A stretch of DNA of 44,250 nt from JAJTHC01 sp044348005 (GTDB taxonomy: Bacteria; Cyanobacteriota; Vampirovibrionia; Vampirovibrionales; JAJTHC01). The DNA lies in contig JBIKTR010000014.1 in NCBI GenBank assembly GCA_044348005.1, positions 1-44,250 on the forward strand. The letters run 5' to 3'. This document shows positions 16,961 through 24,919 of this stretch, in pieces (position 1 is the first letter of the stretch; every line of letters begins with the position of its first letter). The notes beneath the pieces are model-generated. The model saw only the letters and a list, made by a program, of their open reading frames with translations. It searched no databases and was not told where the DNA came from. The position numbers and the translations under genes were made by a program.

Positions 16961-18598
16961 ATGACTATTCAGAGTGTTGAAATCCAAAATGTTAAAGGAA
17001 TTAAGGATAAGACATTATTTCCACTGAACTTAGAAGCAAATAAAATTACGTTTGTAGTTGCTCCTAATGGATTTGGAAAAAGTTCTTTTTTTACGGCTTT
17101 TAAATCATTAAAGCCAAGGAGTTTGCCTGTTGAACCAAAAGATAAATCTTTATTGGGTAGTGATTCCTCTTTAGAAATAACAATAGAAGGAAATTCTTAT
17201 AAGGCGGACTCTAACAAAAATGAGATAATGAAGGCAATCGGAATTTTAGCAATAAACTCTTCTCTTGTTGCGACTGCTCCTGGAAGGCGAACCGAATATG
17301 CCCAAAAACCCTATAACAAAGTAGAAACTATTGAGCTGATTAAGATTCCTGAAAGAAAGGAATTTAAGACCTATTCTAATTATGCAACGATAACAGGTCG
17401 AGGTGCCCCTGATTTCAGAAAGGATTATTTAGACAACTATGAATTTATTATAAAATTAACAGGCTTTCCTACAAAGTATTCGGCGACATTAAAAACAGCA
17501 ATTGAACAAAAAAATGATAACGCTATTGTAAAGACTAACCAATATAAGTTTCTTCAAGAACTTAAAGTCAATGATAACGATAGTATCAAAATAATCAAAT
17601 TTTTAGCGGGGATGAGTGAAGGGGAGCTTAAAAAATATATAAAATACGCACAGTACTCTATTTTTAAGGCTCGTATAAAAGCTATCCTTGAAAATTTAAC
17701 AACGTCAGATCATCAAAAAGATCCTAGAGAGGATAACAAAAAGAAAGCTTTGATATTAGAGTTCCCAAGAGCTGATAAGCTTTCAAATGGACAAAGAGAT
17801 GTAATTCAACTAGTGGCACATCTAGAAAAAGCAAAATTAGAACTAGACAAGTCAAAAAATTTGTTAATTATCGACGAACTTTTTGATTATTTGGACGATG
17901 CCAACCTACTGATTGTTCAGTATTTTCTTTCGCGCTTGGTTAAAGATTTCGAAAAACAAGATAAAGACCTTTACGTTGTTTTATTAACACATTTAGACCC
18001 TAGCTACTTTAAGTCTTATAATTTGAAAGAGTTTAATATCTCGGCTCTTAATTCCCAAGATTTTTCTTCATTCAAACAACTTGATGAATATTTTGTAAAG
18101 CTTTTAATCCATCGTAAAGAAAATAATAAAGAATATAAAGATGCCCTTGAGTCAAATTTTCTACATTATCACCATAGCTCTGAAGATATTTCGAGAGAAA
18201 AAGTTCCTAATGGACTGTCTCATCAAAATCCTTTGTTGTCGTTTTCTGAATTTTCAAAACACCTAAACAAAGAGTTTAATAACTATATAAATGGGGAACC
18301 TTATTGTTGTTACTCCGTTTCTTGTTATATTCGTATTGAAATTGAGAAACGCACGTATCTTAAATTAGAAGATGAGTCACTTAAAGAAAATTTTTTAAAA
18401 ACTCATAAAACTCTAAAGAAACTGGAGTTGTGTAAAGAAAAGGGTAAAGAAGTACCTGTGCTGTATTTTTTACTTGGAATTATACACAATGAAGCACTTC
18501 ATATAAATGAGAAAACGAAAGAGCAGAAAAGTTTTATGATTTATTCAAAACTACAAAATGCTATCATTAAAGGCTGGCTAAAAGAGAATTTTTTTTAA
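16961..18598 (+). CDS. Lone RecF/SMC-like AAA (ABC-type) ATPase, probable defence or DNA-repair protein
   Basis: 545 aa from ATG 16961 (GAGAG upstream; the ATG-like start at 16937 is less likely). N-terminal strand VEIQNVKGIKDKT and Walker A APNGFGKSS (~35-42) are typical of RecF/Rad50/OLD-type ATPases. An ABC-like signature KLSNGQRDVIQL (~270), Walker B NLLIIDELFDYLDD (~303-316) and an H-switch LLTHLD (~341) follow. Residues ~350-545 are a helical domain I do not recognise; no TOPRIM, HNH or HEPN motif is visible. Codons and base composition are much more AT-rich than the neighbours, indicating recent transfer. It stands alone between repeat array 1 and the purD scrap. Similar single ATPases occur in phage-defence loci (PARIS AriA, Septu PtuA, OLD), but no partner nuclease is adjacent, so the function is open. 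Confidence 0.75.
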   Translation: MTIQSVEIQNVKGIKDKTLFPLNLEANKITFVVAPNGFGKSSFFTAFKSLKPRSLPVEPKDKSLLGSDSSLEITIEGNSYKADSNKNEIMKAIGILAINSSLVATAPGRRTEYAQKPYNKVETIELIKIPERKEFKTYSNYATITGRGAPDFRKDYLDNYEFIIKLTGFPTKYSATLKTAIEQKNDNAIVKTNQYKFLQELKVNDNDSIKIIKFLAGMSEGELKKYIKYAQYSIFKARIKAILENLTTSDHQKDPREDNKKKALILEFPRADKLSNGQRDVIQLVAHLEKAKLELDKSKNLLIIDELFDYLDDANLLIVQYFLSRLVKDFEKQDKDLYVVLLTHLDPSYFKSYNLKEFNISALNSQDFSSFKQLDEYFVKLLIHRKENNKEYKDALESNFLHYHHSSEDISREKVPNGLSHQNPLLSFSEFSKHLNKEFNNYINGEPYCCYSVSCYIRIEIEKRTYLKLEDESLKENFLKTHKTLKKLELCKEKGKEVPVLYFLLGIIHNEALHINEKTKEQKSFMIYSKLQNAIIKGWLKENFF

Positions 18599-18634
18599 AG
18601 AAGAAGGTACTTTATCGGGAAATGCCTTGCCCCC

Positions 18635-18976
18635 CTACCTTAGGAGGCTGGTCGATTCGCTGGCTTTTAAGGCAATGTCGGTTCGGGTGAAGCTCTCTGG
18701 AAAATCAATCGCATCGATCGCTAAATACGCCTGCGTGCGCGCCTCTGCCAATGAATCCGCCACAGCGGTCACCGTCAAGACTCGCCCCCCCACTGAAATA
18801 AGCTCACCAGTTGATCGTCGTTTCGTGCCAGCTTGAAAGAGGCTCACGCCTTTGGGCAAGGCATCAGGCAAGCTAATCACTTGCCCACTCGCATACGCCT
18901 GCGGATACCCTGACGCTGCCATAACCACCGTCACCGCTTTTTGCGTCGGTTCTTGCAAGGCACGCACGCCCCGCCA
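18635..18976 (-). pseudogene. purD: 3' fragment of purD (phosphoribosylamine-glycine ligase)
   Basis: About 114 codons match only the C-terminal domain of PurD: AVTVVMAASGYPQAYASG, VSLFQAGTKRR, GGRVLTVTAVA, LAEARTQAYLAIDAI, FTRTDIA. The frame continues past 18976, but what it encodes there is the repeat module, not PurD; the N-terminal ATP-grasp domains are missing. It is on the same strand as purH and proC just upstream, so a purH-proC-purD operon was probably broken here by insertion or deletion. A functional purD would have to be elsewhere. Confidence 0.8.
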
Positions 18977-19039
18977 CGTGGAAAAAGTCTCTGACTTTTT
19001 CGTCGGAAGGGAGATTCTTAAGGGGGTTTGGGGAGTCTT

Positions 19040-19117
19040 TGGCGGGACAAAGACCCCCAAGCACCCGCTCAAAAAGGGAGCGAGAAACCCCAAAAATCGT
19101 GCAGTTTAGCCACTAGG
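19040..19117 (+). repeat. Conserved module of the composite repeat, copy 2
   Basis: CAAAGACCCCCAAGCACC (19048-19065), one 33-bp box with GGGAGCGAGAAA, then CAAAAATCGTGC and TTTAGCCACTAGG (to 19117), matching 24726-24827. The adjacent GGAGTCTTTG...CAAAGACCCCC can fold into a hairpin. After 19117 the tail seen in copies 1 and 3 is replaced by unrelated DNA carrying the RHH gene. Confidence 0.75.
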
Positions 19118-19257
19118 AAACACCGTGAATCTCTGTCATGCTTAGCATAGTAGCCTGTGTAATCGTCTATGCTTGTCCCTCCTCCCTTAGGTCGCACGCC
19201 TCGCCTATGGCGGGCTACGCTAGGAAGAGGGACACCAGCGATGACAGGCACCCCGAA

Positions 19258-19293
19258 TCCCTCACCCCAACCCTCTCCCATAGGGAGAGGGAG
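19258..19293 (+). repeat. Dispersed palindromic repeat (CCCTCACCCCAACCCTCTCCC type)
   Basis: CCCTCACCCCAACCCTCTCCC, then TAGGGAGAGGGAG, a short hairpin of a kind common between genes in many bacterial genomes. Related copies lie at 30426-30450 and 43816-43870. It lies in the 225-bp gap before the RHH gene, which otherwise shows no feature. Confidence 0.7.
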
Positions 19294-19342
19294 TAAATCC
19301 ACTATTATATATCCACCCCCCAAGCCAATAGGAGACCTCTTG

Positions 19343-19780
19343 ATGAAAAAAGTCTATTATAAAGAACAAGATGACCCGAGACAACACTTACGCACACGTT
19401 ATGATATGCGACGGGATTGCTTTATTACCTCGCATACACGCTTTAATTTTTTCACCACCACAGGGGGATCCCGAACGGAATCGGAAAAGCACTTTATGGA
19501 CAAGCTAGAAGCGTGGTTTGCGGTGATGGAAGAAGCAGGCAAGCCGATTGACCACACCGCAACCTATGAAGCCCCTCCTCCGATTATGGGGCGTCCCAAA
19601 AAGGAACGGGTGCGTCTACATCTTTCCGTGACGCCTGAATTCAAAGGATTGTTGGAAGAACAAGCCCGAGAATTGCATGCGTCGATTAGTGATGTCATGG
19701 AACATGCGTTGAGTCACTACTTGGGTCAGGAAGCTCGGAAAGAGTTTTGGATGTATCGGGAGGAACAAGACCCTCATTAG
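19343..19780 (+). CDS. Ribbon-helix-helix DNA-binding protein
   Basis: 145 aa from ATG 19343, chosen because AGGAG sits 8 bp upstream; the longer frame from 19169 runs through repeat DNA. The C-terminal part RVRLHLSVTPEFKGLLEEQA, then ELHASISDVMEHALSHYL (~98-136), fits the RHH_1/CopG fold: a beta strand followed by two helices. It is preceded by GRPKKERV, which resembles an AT-hook. Residues 1-90 match nothing I recognise. The gene ends 11 bp before an array of eight 21-bp direct repeats and begins after the conserved repeat module, so it occupies the middle of composite-repeat copy 2. RHH proteins usually repress their own gene or bind iterated sites in plasmid partition; binding to the array is inference. 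Confidence 0.75.
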   Translation: MKKVYYKEQDDPRQHLRTRYDMRRDCFITSHTRFNFFTTTGGSRTESEKHFMDKLEAWFAVMEEAGKPIDHTATYEAPPPIMGRPKKERVRLHLSVTPEFKGLLEEQARELHASISDVMEHALSHYLGQEARKEFWMYREEQDPH

Positions 19781-19791
19781 GCGAAAATGCT

Positions 19792-19963
19792 CGACTTTCG
19801 TGGGTCAAAAAGTCGACTTTCGTGGCCAGAAATCAGACTTTCGTGGCCAGAAAATGGACTTTCGTGGCCAGAAAACAGACTTTCGTGGCCAGAAAACGGA
19901 CTTTCGTGGCCAGAAAACAGACTTTCGTGGGTCAAAAAGTCGACTTTTGTGGGTCGAAAAGTC
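19792..19963 (+). repeat. Direct-repeat array 2 (8 units of 21-23 bp)
   Basis: Eight tandem units of GACTTTCGTGG(CCA/GTC)(G/A)AAAA(C/G). The central five are exactly 21 bp, two turns of B-DNA. It lies between the convergent RHH gene and proC, ending 8 bp from the proC stop. Confidence 0.9.
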
Positions 19964-19971
19964 ACCGCTTT

Positions 19972-20796
19972 TTACACGTTTTTCGACAATTCTTCAGCTC
20001 GACGTGTGGCGGCATGGACGGCATCCACCAACGCCCCCGCCACATTCGTGGAGCGTAACACCTCAAGCCCACGCGCTGTTGTGCCGTTAGGGGTGATGAC
20101 TTCGGCTTTAAGCTGGGACGCTGTGGTGGCGCGGGTTTCCAGCAACAAGGCAGCCCCTTTAACCAGTTGAAGCACCCCTTCTTCCACCACAGAAGGGGGT
20201 AACCCTTCGGCCAAACCCGCGTCTACCAAGGCTTCCATGACTTCAAACACATAAGCTGGCCCACTGCCAAACAAGCCTGTAAACGCATTAAGTTGCCCTT
20301 CTTCAAGCCAAACCGCCTTGCCGACCGCTTCAAACACGGATTCGGCTAATTTTTTTTGAGTTTCGTCCACATCAGCATTGGCAGACAACGCCGTAAAGCC
20401 TTGTCCCACAAGGGCTGGCGTATTCGGCATCGCGCGCACGATCGCCGTTTTCGGGAGCTGTTTGCCTAAAGTCGCCAAGGTCGTCCCCGCCGCAACAGAG
20501 ACCACAACAGCATCCGCCTTTAGGGGGATGCCTTCTAAATCGGCTAAAACGCGTGTCATCACAAAGGGTTTGACGCCCAAAATCAGCAGATCCACTTGTG
20601 AAAGGGCGTCTTTGCTCTGATCGAGTGTGGTGCAAACAACGCCGTATTCCGCTTGACGCAAGGTGGCTCGATGGGGGGAAGAAGCCATCCCCACCACGTT
20701 TTCAGGCAAAACGCCTGCCTTCAACAAGCCTTTTAGAATGGCTCCCGACATGTTGCCTAAGCCGATAATGCCTATTTTTAGGGTGTTTAAAGACAT
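19972..20796 (-). CDS. proC: Pyrroline-5-carboxylate reductase
   Basis: 274 aa, normal length. Last enzyme of proline synthesis, reducing pyrroline-5-carboxylate with NAD(P)H. Rossmann motif IGIIGLGNMSGAILKGLL at the N-terminus, VSVAAGTTLATL, VRAMPNTPALVGQG, and the C-terminal FGSGPAYVFEVMEAL signature are present. AAGGAG precedes the ATG. It begins 12 bp after purH on the same strand, so the two are cotranscribed although their pathways differ. Array 2 follows its stop directly. Confidence 0.95.
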   Translation of the reverse strand: MSLNTLKIGIIGLGNMSGAILKGLLKAGVLPENVVGMASSPHRATLRQAEYGVVCTTLDQSKDALSQVDLLILGVKPFVMTRVLADLEGIPLKADAVVVSVAAGTTLATLGKQLPKTAIVRAMPNTPALVGQGFTALSANADVDETQKKLAESVFEAVGKAVWLEEGQLNAFTGLFGSGPAYVFEVMEALVDAGLAEGLPPSVVEEGVLQLVKGAALLLETRATTASQLKAEVITPNGTTARGLEVLRSTNVAGALVDAVHAATRRAEELSKNV

Positions 20797-20808
20797 TACT
20801 CGCTCCTT

Positions 20809-22410
20809 TTAGTGGCGGAATTCACGAACGCTGGTCGCTAGCATGGCGATGTCGTACTGGTTGACGGCGGAAATGACCTCGGCATCCTTAATGCTGCCTG
20901 CGGGCTGAATGATACACGCCACGCGGTTTTGCGCCGCAAGCTGGATGTTATCCACCGCAGGGAAGAAGCCGTCGGACGCTAAAACGGCTCCGTTGGCGTT
21001 TTCACAGGCTTGAGCCAAGGCTTGCTCGACCGCTCCCACACGGCTGGTTTGACCGCCTGAAAGCCCCCATGCTTGACCGTCTTTCGCTACCACAATGGCA
21101 TTGGACTTCAAATGCTTAGCGACCTTCCACGCAAAGGCGGCATCCCTCAACTGATCTTCGGTGGGCTTTTTCTTGGAAATCACCTTCAGTTCTTTGGCCA
21201 TGACCGCTTCGGCTTTGGCGAATTGCTGTTCTTGCACCAACACCAAATTCGGACTCACCTGCTTTAAATACAGGCCATCCCTAGTTTCCGCAGGATGCTT
21301 GCCCGATTCAGCCGTCACCCAAGGGCGAGTCACCAAACGCAGGTTTTTTTTGGCTTGTAAAATCGCCAAGGCCCCTTCGCTAAAGCTTGGTGCGAGAATA
21401 ACTTCGGTGAAAATATCCACCATGGCTTTTGCCGTGGATTCGTCCACCGTGCGGTTTAGCACGACCACCCCGCCAAAGGCGGAAAGCGGGTCACAATCCA
21501 AGGCGCGTTGATAGGCTTTGACCAGCGTCACGCCTACGGCCACGCCACAAGGCTGATTATGCTTAATAATCGCGGCCGCGGGCTCGTCGTCAAACTCGCA
21601 AATCAAGTTCCACGCCGCTTCCATATCCACGATATTGTTGTACGACAAGGGCTTGCCGTGCAAAACGTGAAAATCCACTTCATCAGGGCGAATGGCAAAC
21701 AAGGCCGCCGCTTGGTGCGGATTTTCGCCATAACGCAGGCTTTGAATGTTGTGCAAGGTCAGGTTCATTGTGGTGGGGAACTCCAGAGCGTCGGCTTGAT
21801 CGCCCAAGGCTTCGGCGAGGAGTTGGCTCGACAACCAGCCACTAATGGCGTTGTCATAGGTAGAAGAACGCTGAAATGCCGCAAGTGCGAGGCGTTTACG
21901 CAAGCCTAGCGATGTTTCGCCGCCATTGACGGCTAAATCGGCAATCAGCGCCTCGTATTGATCAGGACTCGAGACCACGGCGACATCCGCATGGTTTTTG
22001 GCCGCGGCTCGAATGAGCGACGACCCGCCAATATCAATCAGTTCCACCATGGCGTTTGGGCTTTCCGCCGTTTGAGACTGCGCCAAACCCAATTCAAACG
22101 GATACAAATTCACGGCAACGACATCAATTTTAAAGGTGACCTCTTTCATGTGATCGGCCTTGTCACGCTTGGCGAGGATGCCTGCAAATACCGTGGGGTG
22201 AAGGCTTTTCACCCGCCCTTCCAAGATTTCGTCAAAGCCTGTGACGGTGGCAAGATCCACGACGTTTAGCCCAGCGTCTTCGAGTGTTTTGCGAGATCCG
22301 CCCGTGGCGATGAGGCCAAAGCCGAACTTGCTTTGCAAGGCGGTGGCCAGTTCAACGAGGTGGGTTTTGTCCCAGACGGAGATAAAGGCGTAGCGGGTGG
22401 GGTTTGTCAT
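20809..22410 (-). CDS. purH: Bifunctional AICAR formyltransferase / IMP cyclohydrolase
   Basis: 533 aa. Catalyses the last two steps of IMP synthesis. The N-terminal cyclohydrolase domain (AFISVWDKTHLVELA, IATGGSRKTL, RVKSLHPTVFAGIL) and the C-terminal transformylase domain (LRYGENPHQAAAL, IIKHNQPCGVAVG, AFGGVVVLNR, SDGFFPAVDNI) are complete, and it ends REFRH as is typical. AAGGAC lies upstream of the ATG. Its promoter must lie in 22411-22610, shared divergently with the controller gene of the restriction system. Confidence 0.97.
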   Translation of the reverse strand: MTNPTRYAFISVWDKTHLVELATALQSKFGFGLIATGGSRKTLEDAGLNVVDLATVTGFDEILEGRVKSLHPTVFAGILAKRDKADHMKEVTFKIDVVAVNLYPFELGLAQSQTAESPNAMVELIDIGGSSLIRAAAKNHADVAVVSSPDQYEALIADLAVNGGETSLGLRKRLALAAFQRSSTYDNAISGWLSSQLLAEALGDQADALEFPTTMNLTLHNIQSLRYGENPHQAAALFAIRPDEVDFHVLHGKPLSYNNIVDMEAAWNLICEFDDEPAAAIIKHNQPCGVAVGVTLVKAYQRALDCDPLSAFGGVVVLNRTVDESTAKAMVDIFTEVILAPSFSEGALAILQAKKNLRLVTRPWVTAESGKHPAETRDGLYLKQVSPNLVLVQEQQFAKAEAVMAKELKVISKKKPTEDQLRDAAFAWKVAKHLKSNAIVVAKDGQAWGLSGGQTSRVGAVEQALAQACENANGAVLASDGFFPAVDNIQLAAQNRVACIIQPAGSIKDAEVISAVNQYDIAMLATSVREFRH

Positions 22411-22521
22411 GGTGGGGGGTGTCCTTTTTTCTTGGGTTCAGAGAGTCCATTGTACTGAAAACACGATTTTTTGACTAGGGGGGCGTTTTGTGTCTTGATC
22501 CCTCTCTTTGCCAAAATGCTA

Positions 22522-22529
22522 ACTATAGT
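22522..22529. promoter_or_regulatory. Possible controller-protein operator upstream of the R-M genes
   Basis: ACTATAGT, a perfect 8-bp palindrome 82 bp before the controller start, resembles the ACT-N-AGT half sites bound by C proteins of type II systems. A TTGACA occurs at 22575-22580 without a good -10. Weak. Confidence 0.3.
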
Positions 22530-22610
22530 ATGTAGTAAAGATATGTGCCTTACGTTACTATCAATCAATTATGCTTGACACTGTTTTAATAAAATTTGGC
22601 GTGTTAATAA

Positions 22611-22817
22611 ATGACTGTTCCTGTATTAAAGAGATTTGCTGAGCAAGTAAAAAAACACCGACTTAACCTGAAATTATCTCAAGAAGAGTTAGGTGAGCTT
22701 TGTGGTCTACACCGTACTTATATTGGGATGATTGAGAGAGCTGAAAAGAATATAACACTTCAAAATATTGAAAAACTGGCAAAAGCTTTGCAAGTTGAAA
22801 TAAAGGAATTGTTATGA
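22611..22817 (+). CDS. XRE-family controller (C) protein of the R-M system
   Basis: 68 aa, the usual size of a restriction controller. One helix-turn-helix of the XRE/Cro type: LKLSQEELGELCGLHRTYIGMIERAEKNI (residues ~21-49; sequence split here only by description), then LAKALQVEIKELL. C proteins first activate and then limit transcription of themselves and the nuclease, delaying restriction until the DNA is methylated. The stop overlaps the nuclease start as ATGA (22814-22817), so the two are translationally coupled. Confidence 0.85.
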   Translation: MTVPVLKRFAEQVKKHRLNLKLSQEELGELCGLHRTYIGMIERAEKNITLQNIEKLAKALQVEIKELL

Positions 22818-23380
22818 AGAAAGAGCGTTTGACCATACAGTTGCCTGAAGGTAAATTTCAAACCGATCTTATAAAGTTTGAAGAATCTGATAGAAAACGT
22901 TTGCGTGAAGCTTATTTATTATGGAGAAAGCTTTGCGAAAAACTCAATGAACTTGAAGCAAGATCGGTAAACCTGCCAGAGGGTTTGTCAGAAGGGGCTT
23001 TTTGCTTAGAAATGAATACGCACAGAATGACCAAAGGTATTCCTAAAGCCAAAACGTCTTTTGATTGTTACGATTACAATAGAAAGAAGAGGATACAAGT
23101 AAAAGCATGTAGTGTTTTACCCGATCTTACCTCTTTTGGTCCGAAATCTGTTTGGGATGAGTTGTATTTTGTTGATTTTTACCGTAAAGGCTTATGGGAT
23201 GGTTGTTTTGATATTTACATAATCGAAGAGGATACTTCTATAAGGGTCAACAAAGGTCAAACGGTTGAAGATCAACAGGATCAAGGAAGAAGACCTAGGT
23301 TTAGTATATATAAAGAAATTATCGAAAAAAAGAGTTTGAAGCCAATTAAAACGGGATGCCTTTTTCTACAACAAAAGTAA
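22814..23380 (+). CDS. Type II restriction endonuclease, Bsp6I-like
   Basis: 188 aa. SFDCYDYNRKKRIQVKAC (residues 82-99) followed by DLTSFGPKSVWDELYFVDF is what I recall for the Bsp6I family, whose members cut GC^NGC. D84 and the QVK at 95-97 fit a PD-(D/E)xK core with Gln in place of the acidic residue; E60 may take part. QTVEDQQDQGRRPRFSI is a conserved C-terminal block. Context supports it: controller upstream and a C5-methyltransferase convergent downstream, with 15 bp of 3' overlap. The gene is AT-rich. Family call is from memory, and the GCNGC specificity follows only if it is right. Confidence 0.7.
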   Translation: MKKERLTIQLPEGKFQTDLIKFEESDRKRLREAYLLWRKLCEKLNELEARSVNLPEGLSEGAFCLEMNTHRMTKGIPKAKTSFDCYDYNRKKRIQVKACSVLPDLTSFGPKSVWDELYFVDFYRKGLWDGCFDIYIIEEDTSIRVNKGQTVEDQQDQGRRPRFSIYKEIIEKKSLKPIKTGCLFLQQK

Positions 23381-24484
23381 TTGCTTAGGCGTCTTATTTG
23401 GATCTACAGGGGAGTCGATGTAAATTTCTTGAATACAGTTCGTTGGATCATAACTAGGTATAATACCCTGAAGAACACAGGCTATTCTTTCTGCAAAAGG
23501 ATGTATGCCTACAGGAGGAACCGCATTCCCTATTTGCCGACGGATCTCTGTACTTGATCCTTGAAACACAAAATCATCAGGGAAAGCTTGTAGTCTAGCT
23601 CTCTCTCTATTGGTTAATGCTCTTGCGTCTTCGTGATGATAAGTCCAAGTTCCTCCTCCCCCTGATGCAATAACCGTGTAAGCGGGTTCACTTCCTTTTA
23701 ACCTTCTGTATATGTTGGACATTAAGCCTTTTACTTCATATTCTGTGCCTATTAAAGCTTTAAAATTTCCTCCTGCAGGAATCAAGCTAAGCATTTGTTC
23801 TGTTCTCTTAGAGGATTTTAAAAATTGATGATTAGGACAAGATTGAGGTAAATCAGCAAAAGCTTCATCTACAGTAAGGTGTTTATTAAATCGTGTATAT
23901 TCAGGTGGGATAAAAGGTGTTTTTATATCCTTTCTAATACCAATAAATAAAACCCTTTGCCTTAATTGAGGCACTCCAAAGTCTGCAAAATTAACTAAAA
24001 AAACTTTTAAGTCGTAACCATCAATTTCAAATCTTTGCTTAATAATCTTAACGGCTTCACCCTTATTTGCAGATAAAATACCTTTAACATTCTCGGCTAA
24101 AAATACTTTAGGCTTAAAGTATTCAACGTATGTAGCAAAACTTTCATAGAGCTTGCCATTTAGGTCGTCCGTAATGCCTTGTTGCTTACCAACAACGGAG
24201 AATGTCACACAAGGGAAGCCCCCTAATAGAACATCAAAAGACCCTTCAATTGTTTTAAAATCATACTCCGTTATATCAGCACATATTGTTTCAGTTTTTG
24301 AAAAATACTTAGGGTTATTCTTAATGGTTTCACAAGCATAAGGATTTCTATCACTTGCAATAATAGTATCGAAAGGCAAGGCTTTAAACCTATTATTAAA
24401 GAGCGTAAAATCTCCGTGAAAACCTATATCTAAGCCCCCCCCACCTGTAAATGTAGATAGAATACTAAACTTACTGTTTGACAT
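23366..24484 (-). CDS. DNA (cytosine-5-)-methyltransferase
   Basis: 372 aa. Motif I FTGGGGLDIGF (~12-22), motif IV GGFPCVTFS with catalytic Cys92, motif VI AENVKG (~130), motif VIII QLRQRVLFIG (~173-182), motif IX NRERARLQAFPDDF and motif X QIGNAVPPVG are all intact, in the order of an m5C enzyme. The target-recognition domain is the ~100 residues between VIII and IX. It protects host DNA from the convergent nuclease; by association it should methylate GCNGC if the nuclease is Bsp6I-like. AT-rich like its partners, so the module was acquired as a unit. Confidence 0.93.
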   Translation of the reverse strand: MSNSKFSILSTFTGGGGLDIGFHGDFTLFNNRFKALPFDTIIASDRNPYACETIKNNPKYFSKTETICADITEYDFKTIEGSFDVLLGGFPCVTFSVVGKQQGITDDLNGKLYESFATYVEYFKPKVFLAENVKGILSANKGEAVKIIKQRFEIDGYDLKVFLVNFADFGVPQLRQRVLFIGIRKDIKTPFIPPEYTRFNKHLTVDEAFADLPQSCPNHQFLKSSKRTEQMLSLIPAGGNFKALIGTEYEVKGLMSNIYRRLKGSEPAYTVIASGGGGTWTYHHEDARALTNRERARLQAFPDDFVFQGSSTEIRRQIGNAVPPVGIHPFAERIACVLQGIIPSYDPTNCIQEIYIDSPVDPNKTPKQLLLL

Positions 24485-24599
24485 AAAAGCCTCTGAACCT
24501 TCATTCTCAAATTACAAAGAACCTCCTAAGAATACTTCATATCGTAACATAAAACAAATGATTTCGAATTAGGTTTACATATATTTACTTGCTCTTCCA

Positions 24600-24660
24600 A
24601 ATCGGGGCGGCGATCCGCAATGCGTCCTCCCCCGTCCCCCCTTGAACCGCCTTTGGGGGT
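24600..24660 (-). repeat. Decayed fragment of the ~210-bp dispersed repeat
   Basis: CGTCCTCCCCCGTCCCCCC followed by TTGAACCGCCTTT resembles 35340-35380 in the full repeat. It lies in the 234 bp between the methyltransferase start and composite-repeat copy 3; I see nothing else there. Confidence 0.6.
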
Positions 24661-24718
24661 TGTGAACAATCTCCCTATTTATCAGACAAGCTAACATGTA
24701 GACCGCCTATGGCGGTTT

Positions 24719-24917
24719 GGCGGCGCAAAGACCCCCAAGCACCAGCGTTAAACGGGAGCAAGAAAACCCAAACACCAGCTCAAAACGGAGCGAGAAAGCC
24801 AAAAATCGTGCGTTTTAGCCACTGGGCAAAGGGGTTAAAAATAGGGTATACTGAAAAAGAGTGGCTTTTTTCGAGAAGCCTTCACAACCCAGCACATTCC
24901 TTGAAAATCGAACAAAA
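24719..24917 (+). repeat. Composite repeat module and tail, copy 3 (most complete)
   Basis: In order: CAAAGACCCCCAAGCACC (24726-24743), two 33-bp boxes starting CACCAGC at 24740 and 24773, CAAAAATCGTGCG and TTTAGCCACTGGGC (24800-24827), then a tail of ~90 bp nearly identical to the reverse complement of copy 1. Array 3 follows. A 107-codon frame from 24709 crosses it but is only a by-product of the repeats. Confidence 0.85.
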
Positions 24918-24919
24918 AC

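Noticed and set aside
18976..19093. N-terminal part of a 152-aa protein joined to the purD fragment
   Set aside because: This stretch is the repeat module in reverse, so the longer frame is a chance fusion.
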